From positions 682,001 through 746,000 of the forward strand of contig NZ_CP097478.1 in NCBI RefSeq assembly GCF_024029915.1: a stretch of 64,000 nucleotides of DNA, read 5' to 3'. The notes beneath the pieces are model-generated. The model was given only the letters and a program-made list of their open reading frames with translations. It did not search any database and was not told where the DNA came from. The stretch comes from Fructilactobacillus ixorae (lineage in GTDB: Bacteria; Bacillota; Bacilli; Lactobacillales; Lactobacillaceae). The position numbers and the translations under genes are program-made. Positions 34,752 to 42,947 of the stretch are shown here, in pieces (position 1 is the stretch's first letter; each line of letters starts with the position of its first letter).

Positions 34752-35843
34752 ATGGTAAAACGCTATTTATTGCTCGACGATGGGACGTCCTTTGCCGGTG
34801 AGGCATTCGGAGACTTAACCAGTACCACGGGTGAATTAGCCGTCAATACGAACTTGAACTATTATCAAGAAGCACTAACTGATCCAACTTATCACAACCA
34901 GATTGTGACCTTTTTACAGCCTTCGATTGGCAACATTGGGATTAACCCCAAAAACTATGAATCCATTTTAACTTCTGCCAAAGGAATCGTGGTTCATCAA
35001 AGTGAAAACATTTCTTTTTCCCAACTAAAGGACTTATCGTTAGATTCATTTTTAAAAGAACGCCACATTCCGGGAATTTGTCAAATTGATACCCGCCAGT
35101 TACAAAAACACGTCCGCGAGCACGATATTAAAAAAGCTAGCATCGTGAATACGAACGATGACCACGCGTTTGACCAGTTGCAGGCGGCCGTGCTTAGTAA
35201 CCAACAAATCCAAGCGGTTGCTACTCCCAAACCGTACTTAGTTCCCGGAAGCGGGGTCACGATTGTCGTAATTGATTTCGGGCTTCGTGAATCAATCATC
35301 CGGCAGTTGGCCAAACTTAACTGTAATATGATTGTCGTGCCGTGGAACACGAGCTTTGCGGAAATGAAAAACTTAGATCCCGAGGGCGTCGTATTATCGT
35401 CTGGTCCGGGCTCGCCAGCAGAAATTGATGCTGAAGTGATTGAAAACATTCAAACCATCCAACGGAATTTACCGTTGTTTGGGATTGGCCTGGGTCACGA
35501 ATTAATTGCCATTGCCAATGGAGCTAAAGTGGCCCGGATGTCCATTGGGAACTACGGGAGCAATCATCCCGTTCGCAAAATCATTACCAACGAATTGATT
35601 TATCCCAACCAGTCCCAGGACTATGCCATTGTGACCGACTCTATCGCTTCCGATAAGTTAATTGTTACCTACAAGGATTTAATTAACGGGACGATTCAGG
35701 GGATTAGAAGTCGTGATTATCCGACGTTCTCCGTCCAGTTTTCCCCGGACGGATCGGGTGGCATGGTTGATGGGTTTGACCTATTTGAAGAATTTGTTGA
35801 AAGCATTCTCGCACACAGGAGGATGGCACATGAAGCACATTAA
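34752..35843 (+). CDS. CarA-like protein without the glutaminase triad
   Basis: The 363 residues align along the full carbamoyl-phosphate synthase small subunit: N-terminal LDDGTSFAGEAFGD, GNIGINPKNYES, IDTRQL, VPGSG, then a class I glutaminase domain with SSGPGSP. The active site is dismantled. The nucleophile elbow GICLGHQ reads GIGLGHE (Gly246, GGC, for Cys). HPE reads SPD (Ser331, Asp333). The GHRG loop reads GNYG. It therefore cannot hydrolyse glutamine. The frame is complete, with AGGAGG 7 bases before the ATG, and it overlaps the carB-like gene by 14 bases. Inferred role: scaffold or sensor, unknown. Confidence 0.85.
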   Translation: MVKRYLLLDDGTSFAGEAFGDLTSTTGELAVNTNLNYYQEALTDPTYHNQIVTFLQPSIGNIGINPKNYESILTSAKGIVVHQSENISFSQLKDLSLDSFLKERHIPGICQIDTRQLQKHVREHDIKKASIVNTNDDHAFDQLQAAVLSNQQIQAVATPKPYLVPGSGVTIVVIDFGLRESIIRQLAKLNCNMIVVPWNTSFAEMKNLDPEGVVLSSGPGSPAEIDAEVIENIQTIQRNLPLFGIGLGHELIAIANGAKVARMSIGNYGSNHPVRKIITNELIYPNQSQDYAIVTDSIASDKLIVTYKDLINGTIQGIRSRDYPTFSVQFSPDGSGGMVDGFDLFEEFVESILAHRRMAHEAH

Positions 35844-38388
35844 GAAAATCTTGATTATCGGTGGTGGACCATCTGATATTGATCATGAAAGTGAACAAGA
35901 TTCGGCTGCTTTTCAGGCAATTTCAGCCTGGCAACGGTTGGGAATTGAAACATTTGTAATTGACAATAACCCGTATTCCTTATTGTTGCAGGAGATAAAT
36001 AATGACCATACCTTTGTACAGAGTCTAACGGCCAAAAACGTCGCTCAGATTTTAAAAGCGCACCACATCGATGGCATTACACCGATCTTTGGAACCAAGG
36101 CGGCCCTAACAGTCGTCCAACGGTTGATGAAAAACCAGGTTCTCCAGACGTTACAGGTCCAATTACTCGGATTGAATGCGACGAATCTCAATTTATTTGG
36201 AACAGAAGCCGAAGCGTCCGAACAAAATACCGCGCTGGCTAATCGACTAGCTGAAAATAACATTCCAATCGTAGCGTCGCGGATTATTAGCGATTTTTCG
36301 GAATTGCGGAACAACCTGGAAAAAATTCAGTTTCCAATTTCAGTCAAACCCCTAAGTACCAACAAAAAGCGGCAACGCCGAATCTTTCAAAACATGGAGA
36401 GCCTTAATAATGAGATTGATGACCTGTTTCAGGAGTCCCCGGACCAGAAACTGTCCTTAGAACGTGAAGTTGGAAATTATCAAGAAATCGGCATTGTCGC
36501 GATTCGGGACGTGGAAGGGAATAAGATGTTGATTTCTTCATTAGAGGATATGAATCCGGTGAAGATTAACGCAACCGATTCCGTGATTTTTGCCCCGGCC
36601 CAAACTCTCAATGATTACTATCTAAAATGGCTCCGTTCGCTTACCTTCGAAGTACTCGATTGTTTAGGAATTAAGGGAATTTGTCATCTCCAATTTGCGG
36701 TGAATGCTGCAAATGATGAGGTCTATGTTTTGAAGGTGAACCCGGTTTTTAACTCCGAAACAGCCTTAGCTGCCAAAGCAACCGGGTACCCGTTAGCAAA
36801 GGTCGTGGCCTCATTATTGCTTGATATCCCGCTAACCGCGGTGGAACTCCCACCGCGCTTTAATCCGTTAACCACGATCTTACAACCGTTAAGTGATCAC
36901 ATCGTCGTCAAAATGCCAATTTGGTCGTTTGACTACCTTGATATGGCTGATAATCACCTTGGCCCGCACGCGAAGGCGACCGGCGCGGCTATTGGAGTGG
37001 GTCGGAGTGCCGAGGCGGCCTTAATGATTGGCTTACGAAGCTCGCAACCCAGTCCGCAAGATGTTTTACCAGAGTATTCCGACCTTAGCGAAGATGACCT
37101 GGTTGAGCAACTAATTCATCCGACCGATCAACAAATTTTGATTTTGTTTGAAGCCGTGCGGCGGGGTTATTCTGCCAGCGATTTGAGTGAGCTCACCAAG
37201 ATTGACGAATTCTTTTTCGTCATCATGAGTAACCTGTTAGCGGTGATTAACCAGGTACAATCGCATCCCTGTGATTCGCAAGCGTTATTAATGGGAAATC
37301 GGTATGGCTTTGGTAATGGGATGTTTTGTCATTTTTGGAACGTTGATAATGCCACAATTGTGGCCATGCAACAGGAATTGTCTCAATCCAAAACCTATAA
37401 AATGATTGATCCCACGGCCGGTGAATTCCCTGAAGCCATTAATTCGTTTTATGGCAGTTATGAGTTTGAAAGTGATACGAATCAGTTAAGTAACCAAAGT
37501 GCGCTGGTAATCGGGAAGGGGCGGAATCACCTCGGTCCGAATACGGCTGCTGACACGTATACGGCTGAAATGTTGATTCAACTGCATAAATTAGGGTACA
37601 AAACGATTATTCTCAATAATAATCCGAACTCGGTCTCCCTGATTCCTGCAATTAGTGATAAGCAGTACATTGAACCGGTTCAACTCGGTGAGATTTTAAA
37701 CGTGATTGACCTTGAAAAACCCAAGTACGTATTTTTACCTGGGAATCGTCATTTTTTAATTCGTGAACTACAAAAGTTGCAGGGGACCTTTAAGTTAATC
37801 GTATTACCACCGGATCAAGAAACCGGGACGATTTACCAAGACCGAGCTGATTTTGCGCTGGACGTTTTAGTAAGTCCCCAGGCCATCATTCCCATCTCGA
37901 CGGTTGGGTTTCGTGCCCAAATGGAGGGGGCCGGGAACCACCTGGAGGAACAAACGAGCTATTACGTGCCGGATGCAGAGCAGCAACTTGACGTGCCGCG
38001 GTTGGAACAGTTGGCAACTGCTGAAATTAAACGGCATCCGTTAACCGGACTAATTCAAGTTCTTTTTGCAATTGACTCCGACGGTAACTACGTGGTTACT
38101 GGGATAACCCCGTTACGAATTACGGAGACAATTTTCCTAAATCAAGTGACAGAAATTAATTGGATTCGGGTGTTAATGCAAATGTACACTGGTCATTTTG
38201 ACCCGGAACCGTTACAAAAACGGCTTCCCCAAATCAATGCAGCGGGGCGCTTTGCCATCATGCAGATTACATTTCCGTTCAAGCACTTAGGGATTAACAA
38301 CGTTTTGAAACGCCGGCGGTATGAGATTGGCGCTAAAATTTCGTTTGGAAATAGTCTGACTGATTCTACTGATCACCTCTTAAAATAA
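35830..38388 (+). CDS. CarB-like protein, shortened and with altered ATP-grasp sites
   Basis: The 852 residues match the carbamoyl-phosphate synthase large subunit, which usually has about 1060. The first half (1-425) keeps the order KKILIIGGGP, LLGLNATNLNLF, SVIFAPAQTLND and VNPVFNSETALAAKATGYP. However, the metal ligand in EVNPR is Lys (K302, KVNPV), the His in GIHTGDS is Asn, and the Gly-rich loop after VRPAF is replaced by VKPLSTNKKRQRR (about 171). The second half restarts at ALVIGKGRNHLGPN (about 557) but lacks roughly 110 residues of its ATP-grasp core. The C-terminal MGS allosteric domain is absent. AGGAGG precedes the ATG, which lies inside carA. The frame is uninterrupted, so it is probably expressed. 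Confidence 0.83.
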   Translation: MKHIKKILIIGGGPSDIDHESEQDSAAFQAISAWQRLGIETFVIDNNPYSLLLQEINNDHTFVQSLTAKNVAQILKAHHIDGITPIFGTKAALTVVQRLMKNQVLQTLQVQLLGLNATNLNLFGTEAEASEQNTALANRLAENNIPIVASRIISDFSELRNNLEKIQFPISVKPLSTNKKRQRRIFQNMESLNNEIDDLFQESPDQKLSLEREVGNYQEIGIVAIRDVEGNKMLISSLEDMNPVKINATDSVIFAPAQTLNDYYLKWLRSLTFEVLDCLGIKGICHLQFAVNAANDEVYVLKVNPVFNSETALAAKATGYPLAKVVASLLLDIPLTAVELPPRFNPLTTILQPLSDHIVVKMPIWSFDYLDMADNHLGPHAKATGAAIGVGRSAEAALMIGLRSSQPSPQDVLPEYSDLSEDDLVEQLIHPTDQQILILFEAVRRGYSASDLSELTKIDEFFFVIMSNLLAVINQVQSHPCDSQALLMGNRYGFGNGMFCHFWNVDNATIVAMQQELSQSKTYKMIDPTAGEFPEAINSFYGSYEFESDTNQLSNQSALVIGKGRNHLGPNTAADTYTAEMLIQLHKLGYKTIILNNNPNSVSLIPAISDKQYIEPVQLGEILNVIDLEKPKYVFLPGNRHFLIRELQKLQGTFKLIVLPPDQETGTIYQDRADFALDVLVSPQAIIPISTVGFRAQMEGAGNHLEEQTSYYVPDAEQQLDVPRLEQLATAEIKRHPLTGLIQVLFAIDSDGNYVVTGITPLRITETIFLNQVTEINWIRVLMQMYTGHFDPEPLQKRLPQINAAGRFAIMQITFPFKHLGINNVLKRRRYEIGAKISFGNSLTDSTDHLLK

Positions 38389-38390
38389 TA

Positions 38391-38428
38391 AAAAAAACGG
38401 ATTTGTATGACACAAATCCGTTTTTTTT
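38391..38428. terminator. bidirectional terminator between the carB-like gene and rqcH
   Basis: AAAAACGGATTTGT pairs with ACAAATCCGTTTTT around a short loop, flanked by A and T runs. It serves the lspA-to-carB chain and rqcH from the other side. Confidence 0.92.
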
Positions 38429-38442
38429 ATTATTAAGCACTG

Positions 38443-40158
38443 TTACTGGTGGAGCGCGTTGCGACGCAATTGTTCAACTAACTGGGGATCGGGAGTAACG
38501 TAGACCGTTTTTTGCCCCGTATAATGAACGAGTCCCGGTTTGCCCCCGTTGGGCTTTTTAACCCGTTTGACAGGCGCATAGTCAACCGGAACGTTCGCGG
38601 AATCACGTGCTTTGGAAAAGTAGGCGGCTAGGTTGGCTGCTTCTAAAATGGTTTGGTCGCTAGGGTTAAAACTGCGAATAATCACATGGGAACCGTGGAT
38701 CTTTTGGGTATGCAACCAGGTTTCCCGTTTATCTGCAGTTTTTAACGTAAGTTGATCATTTTGTAAGTTATTTTTTCCCACCAAAATGACGGTTCCATCG
38801 GAAGCAACGAAGCGTTCCGGTTGGCTCACAGGCACCTTTTTGGGTCGCTTGTTGGTCTGACGTTTTAAGTAACCGGCCTGTTGAAGTTCCGTTTTAATGT
38901 CTGCCAGATTTTCGGGACTGGCCAACTCAATTTGACTTTCAATTGCTTCAAAATAATCGAGTTCTGCTTGGGTCCGGTGCATTTGTTCAGTAATGTATTG
39001 GCCAGCATTCTTTTTCTTCTGAAACTGTTTAAAGTACCACTGGGCATTTGCAACGGGGGAAAGCTCTGGTTTCAGGTTAATTTGGAGGGGCCGGTTATTA
39101 TCATAGAAATTCGGCAGTTCGATGCTGGTCATCCCCGGGTGAACTTGTTGCAGATAGGTCATAAGGACCTCACCCTTAATCCGATACTGATCGGCATTGG
39201 TTGCTTCCATAGCATCCTGCGCTAGCCGTTTAAGTTTTTTCCGATTCTTTTTTAACTCCGTTCGGGTGACTTGAATTAATTGGGCTCCTTGTTCGCGAAC
39301 TCGTTCACGCTGGACCTTCGTTTGAAAAAAATGATCCAACAGCACGCTTAAAGAAGGGAAATGCTGGTCTGTTTCTAGGGGTGGGTAGGGGAAGGGGGCA
39401 AACCCTAATGTTCCCTGGTCCGAGAGGGTGGTGACCGGATCCGGGGTTGCAAACCGCTTCCAAAAACCAGTGTAGTTAGTGGCCAACGAGTTACCTGCTT
39501 GGTGGAGTGCTTCAGCTAGTGCTAATGAAGTATCCGAACCCAGTCCTTGTAGGGTTTTGCGCAGTTCTGTTGCTAGACTTTCCACGTTCGGAAAATCATG
39601 CTCTAATTGTTCAATGATGCTAAAATCGTGAAGTTGAAACGGATTGAGCAGGTCCTGGTGGGGTGGATTTACGTATTTAGAACCAGGGAGCAGGGTCCGA
39701 TATCGATTTTTATCGGGACCGACGCGCTTGATGGCATCAATGATGTTACGATCGTGAGCTTCCACCAAAATGATGTTACTGTGGCGGGCCATAATTTCGA
39801 CAACGACCACTAATTCTTCCAAGTCACCAATTTCATTACGCGTATTGATGTGCAGGTGGACCACTCGGTCATTATCAACCTGATGAATCTCCTTGATGAA
39901 ACTACCTTGTAAGTGTTTGCGTAACGTCATGGTAAAATTGTTCGGAACTTTCGGATTCTGAAAGGGAACTTCCGTGATTTGAATTCGCGCGTACGTAGGA
40001 TTGGCCGAGAACAGAACTTGTTGATTCTGTTGCTGGGCGCGGACCGTCATGATGATTTCATGTGGGTATGGTTCACTAATCTTAGTAATCCGGCCGCCCG
40101 TTAGTTTAGTTTGTAATTCGTTAACCATGGCATGGGTAAAGGAACCATCAAATGACAT
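38443..40158 (-). CDS. rqcH: ribosome quality control factor RqcH (Rqc2/NEMF, FbpA-like)
   Basis: RqcH binds obstructed 50S subunits with peptidyl-tRNA and recruits tRNA-Ala to add C-terminal alanine tails. The 571-residue protein has the NFACT-N domain, beginning SFDGSFTHAMVNEL, with Asp97-Arg98 conserved exactly as in the functional B. subtilis enzyme. A central coiled coil (about 285-430) follows, then the NFACT-R domain with VGKNNLQNDQLTLK, ETWLHTQKIHGSHVII and the C-terminal KTVYVTPD. I start at 40158 with AAAGGAG 8 bases upstream. Such proteins are also annotated as fibronectin-binding. Confidence 0.94.
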   Translation of the reverse strand: MSFDGSFTHAMVNELQTKLTGGRITKISEPYPHEIIMTVRAQQQNQQVLFSANPTYARIQITEVPFQNPKVPNNFTMTLRKHLQGSFIKEIHQVDNDRVVHLHINTRNEIGDLEELVVVVEIMARHSNIILVEAHDRNIIDAIKRVGPDKNRYRTLLPGSKYVNPPHQDLLNPFQLHDFSIIEQLEHDFPNVESLATELRKTLQGLGSDTSLALAEALHQAGNSLATNYTGFWKRFATPDPVTTLSDQGTLGFAPFPYPPLETDQHFPSLSVLLDHFFQTKVQRERVREQGAQLIQVTRTELKKNRKKLKRLAQDAMEATNADQYRIKGEVLMTYLQQVHPGMTSIELPNFYDNNRPLQINLKPELSPVANAQWYFKQFQKKKNAGQYITEQMHRTQAELDYFEAIESQIELASPENLADIKTELQQAGYLKRQTNKRPKKVPVSQPERFVASDGTVILVGKNNLQNDQLTLKTADKRETWLHTQKIHGSHVIIRSFNPSDQTILEAANLAAYFSKARDSANVPVDYAPVKRVKKPNGGKPGLVHYTGQKTVYVTPDPQLVEQLRRNALHQ

Positions 40159-40265
40159 AACTTGTCTCCTTTGCAATTTAACGTTATTTTAAGTATAACT
40201 GATAACTTAGGGAACGAACAGCAAACAGCAGGAAGAAAAATCGCAATCTTGTATCAGGCAATTAA

Positions 40266-40274
40266 TGCTATAAT
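40266..40274 (+). promoter_or_regulatory. extended -10 promoter of the MarR-degV pair
   Basis: TGC-TATAAT lies 17 bases before the ATG of the MarR gene, giving a short leader. The -35 region is weak. Confidence 0.6.
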
Positions 40275-40291
40275 GGTTAGCGGAGGATCTG

Positions 40292-40723
40292 ATGATGAAA
40301 AATAGTTTAAGCGCATTACGTGACGTTAGTAAGCTTCACCAACATAATTTACAAGTAATTACAAAAGCTTATAATGTAACTATTTCTGAATGGCAACTGT
40401 TAATGGCCATTCAGCAGACCGTTGATACTCAAGAAAAGTTAGCGCAAGCCCTAAAGCTTGATACATCAACGCTTTCGCGCCAATTAAAACGGTTACTAAC
40501 CAAGGAAATGCTGGCTAAGCGGGCAGTCGGTCAGGATCGGCGTCAACTGGTTTACAGTCTCACAGACGCTGGGCAAACAGCTTTAACGCAAGTTAATCAG
40601 GATTATGACCAGTTCCAACAACGAATTTTTGCGCAGTGGACCGCAGACGAATCCCAGCTACTCAAAATTCTCTTGAATCGATTAGAAACTAGTATGAAAA
40701 GATTAGATAAACGGGGTGCATAG
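40292..40723 (+). CDS. MarR-family transcriptional regulator
   Basis: A 143-residue winged-helix regulator: ISEWQLLMAIQQ, recognition helix region LDTSTLSRQLKRLLTKEML and wing with RAVGQDRRQLVYSLTDAGQ, then a dimerisation helix. MarR proteins bind palindromes near their own promoters and respond to small ligands; the ligand is unknown. GGAGG lies 5 bases before ATG 40292 and 8 before ATG 40295. It is followed at once by degV (overlap region GTGCATAG), so it may respond to fatty acids like other DegV-linked systems, but this is a guess. Confidence 0.87.
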   Translation: MMKNSLSALRDVSKLHQHNLQVITKAYNVTISEWQLLMAIQQTVDTQEKLAQALKLDTSTLSRQLKRLLTKEMLAKRAVGQDRRQLVYSLTDAGQTALTQVNQDYDQFQQRIFAQWTADESQLLKILLNRLETSMKRLDKRGA

Positions 40724-40724
40724 A

Positions 40725-41591
40725 TTGAAAACCGCAATTGTGACGGATAGTACGTGCTATTTGTCTCAAACAGACATTCAAAAATATAACATTCAGATTA
40801 TTCCGTTAGAAATTATTTTTGGAACTGATGAATACTTAGAAAACGTAACGATTACCAGTCAGGAATTCTATCCGAAATTAGCCGCCATGGCTGAGTTACC
40901 AACCACGTCGCAGCCAGCTACCGGTCAACTAATTGACCTATACAATCGGTTGGCGGACGCTGGTTATGAAAATGTGATTACCATCACGCTAGCAGGTACC
41001 ATTTCGGGCTTCTATAACCAAATTTGTAACTTAGCGCAGCAAATCACCCGCCTTCGAATTATTCCCTTTGACTCCCAAATTACATTGGGCCTAATGGGCG
41101 ATTTAGCAATTTACGCCGCCAAACTGGCTGCTGCCGACACTGATCCCGATGAGATTGTCGCTAGATTAAAGGAGCAACGGGCTACCATTGATGAATTATT
41201 CGTAGTCGACGACTTACAAAATCTCGTTAAAGGTGGTCGTTTGTCAAACGCGTCTTCATTTATTGGCGGTTTATTAAACATTAAGCCAATTTTAACGTTT
41301 GACAACCAGACCGACGAAATCGTGGCTTTTGATAAAACCCGGACGACGAAACGGGCGTTAAAACGAGTGGAAAAATTATTTAGTGAACGCCAACCAACTT
41401 TGAATTATCCGTTAAAAGCCTTTGTTTTTGATGCAAATGCCACGCAAGCTAGTCAGCAGTGGTTAGAGCAGCTGGAACGTAAATTTCCAACGGTGCACTT
41501 TGTAATGGCTGAGATTGGTCCGGTGATTGGCACCCACTTAGGGGCTGGAACGTTGGCTTTAGGTTGGGAACGTGACATTACTAAACTTTAA
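40725..41591 (+). CDS. DegV family fatty-acid-binding protein
   Basis: DegV/FakB proteins hold a fatty acid, in the FakAB system for phosphorylation by FakA. The 288-residue product has the N-terminal IVTDSTCYLSQ, the TSQPATGQ loop, the TITLAGTISGFYN ligand site, and GRLSNASSFIGGLLNIKPIL. I take TTG at 40725 as start because GGGGTG lies upstream and the family starts KTAIVTDST. A GTG three codons earlier is possible. A terminator follows. Confidence 0.92.
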   Translation: MKTAIVTDSTCYLSQTDIQKYNIQIIPLEIIFGTDEYLENVTITSQEFYPKLAAMAELPTTSQPATGQLIDLYNRLADAGYENVITITLAGTISGFYNQICNLAQQITRLRIIPFDSQITLGLMGDLAIYAAKLAAADTDPDEIVARLKEQRATIDELFVVDDLQNLVKGGRLSNASSFIGGLLNIKPILTFDNQTDEIVAFDKTRTTKRALKRVEKLFSERQPTLNYPLKAFVFDANATQASQQWLEQLERKFPTVHFVMAEIGPVIGTHLGAGTLALGWERDITKL

Positions 41592-41600
41592 ACCGTTTGG

Positions 41601-41629
41601 AGGACGAATTTAAAATTCGTCCTTTTTAT
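41601..41629 (+). terminator. intrinsic terminator after degV
   Basis: AGGACGAATT pairs with AATTCGTCCT over a three-base loop, followed by TTTTTATT. Confidence 0.9.
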
Positions 41630-42228
41630 TCGGTCATTTTAGGAATTAGTTTGGGGGATAGTATCGTAACCAGCTCACTGGGCCTTAATTGCTATTTTAG
41701 TTTACATAATATATATTATACGAAGTAAGCATTTAAATAAGCAATCCAACTAATTTTAAGCCGCTCTCAGCTGTTTTAAGTTGTAAGCAATGAATTCATT
41801 TCACCAGTACGTGAAACGGCCCTTTTTTTCGTTTTAATTACCGCAGGCATCCATTCTTAATTTTGTCGGCCTAGTTAAACCACTTTTATGCGCTCTGTAC
41901 TGAATCAATAGCCCTTTGTTTTTAGTTGTAAATTCATGCTGGCTTGTTGCTACGATTAACTTTCAAATCGTCGGCCTATTTTTAATGTCTTGAAATAGTC
42001 CGATGGCTACTTTCATGAGGTCCGTAACTTTTTGGCTATGGACATCATTGCTAGTAATTCAATTTTATCTCAATCATGCTTCTGAAATTCGTGAATATTC
42101 AGCTCACGACTAACTCTGATTGAATCAGATTTAGCTTATTTCATTTTTTATGTTAACTAATTTCAGTTTTGTTTATTACCTTTTCTCTAGTATTACGTAT
42201 ATAACTAAATAATTACCCGTCTGTAGTA

Positions 42229-42262
42229 CCCTTATGCATTCATTTCCCTTATGCATTCATTT
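42229..42262. repeat. perfect 17-bp tandem duplication
   Basis: CCCTTATGCATTCATTT occurs twice in direct tandem with no mismatch. Each unit contains the palindrome ATGCAT. It lies in non-coding DNA and is too small and too few for a CRISPR array. Confidence 0.9.
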
Positions 42263-42299
42263 ATTGTAGTTTTATCACTGTAGGAGCTTTAATTAGAGC

Positions 42300-42337
42300 A
42301 GTAGCCATGGTTAGTCTATTAACCATGGCTACTTTTT
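42300..42337. terminator. strong palindromic terminator in the decayed region
   Basis: AGTAGCCATGGTTA pairs with TAACCATGGCTACT around a six-base loop, with TTTTT following on the + strand. No intact gene precedes it; it may be left over from a lost gene. Confidence 0.75.
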
Positions 42338-42447
42338 GGTTGCTTTTCAAAAACTTTAAAATAAATAACCACTACTTAAAAAAAGTACTGGCTACCTGTT
42401 TTAATCTAAAATAATTCCGGACTAATCAAAATGGGCTTCTCGATTAT

Positions 42448-42683
42448 TTACGCAAGGTCTTTGCTTAACAAGCGCTGGATCCAGTATAACGCCGGTAGTC
42501 CACTTCCAAAACTAACCACTACTAACAGTCCCAGGCTTGCCCACCAGTCGCTGCTCCCTTTTCCCACTTTGAAATTGCTTGGCGTGAGACAAACAACCGC
42601 TCCGCTAACTGCACTTGAGATAATTGTTGTCGTTGCCGTAACCGTACGATCTGTGTTCCCAATGAATTATTTTGCATGCTCAC
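42448..42683 (-). pseudogene. broken XRE-family helix-turn-helix membrane regulator
   Basis: On the minus strand a GTG (42683) or ATG (42677) behind AAAGGA opens a frame with a clear Xre/Cro helix-turn-helix: GTQIVRLRQRQQLSQVQLAERL and VSRQAISKWEKG. A few codons later the frame stops. A different frame then continues as WWASLGLLVVVSFGSGLPALYW, a membrane-spanning segment, ending at 42448. HTH proteins with a C-terminal membrane anchor exist in lactobacilli. Most of the middle is deleted and the frame is shifted, so the gene is dead. Confidence 0.7.
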
Positions 42684-42900
42684 GTTCCTTTCTCCCGATG
42701 ATTAATTTCTAACGGTTCTCAGTATAGCGAAGACACGGACAAATAATAGTGGTTTTCGTGCTCTCGTTGACTGACAAGCTCGCAACCGATGGTTGCATCG
42801 CCGCTAGTACAGGTTCTGCGCCCCGCTGCTAGGATGCTCAGCGAGGGTTAAATTAGGCCTACTAGCGAATTAGTCCCGTCTGCAAATAAGTTTCTACCAC
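42684..42900. other. gene-free stretch upstream of the broken HTH gene
   Basis: About 220 bases without a supportable frame. It may contain the old promoter of the HTH pseudogene. I see no repeat or RNA gene. Confidence 0.4.
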
Positions 42901-42939
42901 AAAAAAATCCAAGTTCCCGTGATTGGGGTAACTTGGACT
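42901..42939 (-). terminator. intrinsic terminator after hsdS
   Basis: Read on the minus strand, CCAAGTT and the partner AACTTGG with flanking CCC/GGG pairs form a stem followed by seven T residues, just beyond the hsdS stop. Confidence 0.8.
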
Positions 42940-42947
42940 GTTAAAGA

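Larger units (their letters stand above)
41630..42447. other. AT-rich gene-free stretch with a tandem repeat and hairpins
   Basis: No frame of useful length with a ribosome site is seen on either strand. The base composition is clearly more AT-rich than the flanks. It holds a hairpin TTTCAC/GTGAAA near 41810 followed by a T run, a perfect 17-bp tandem repeat (42229-42262) and a strong terminator (42300-42337). Short minus-strand frames broken by stops (41840-42000) may be decayed coding DNA, but I cannot identify a family. Confidence 0.5.

Noticed and set aside
41740..42060. Possible insertion-sequence remnant on the minus strand
   Set aside because: Short frames between stops vaguely resemble transposase tails, but no catalytic motif, inverted repeats or target duplication are visible.
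42229..42262. CRISPR-like repeat
   Set aside because: Only two 17-bp units in direct tandem without spacers and no cas genes; it is a simple duplication.
42431..42712. Plus-strand frame of 93 codons in the decayed region
   Set aside because: The minus strand of the same bases encodes a clear helix-turn-helix and a membrane segment, so this frame is its shadow.
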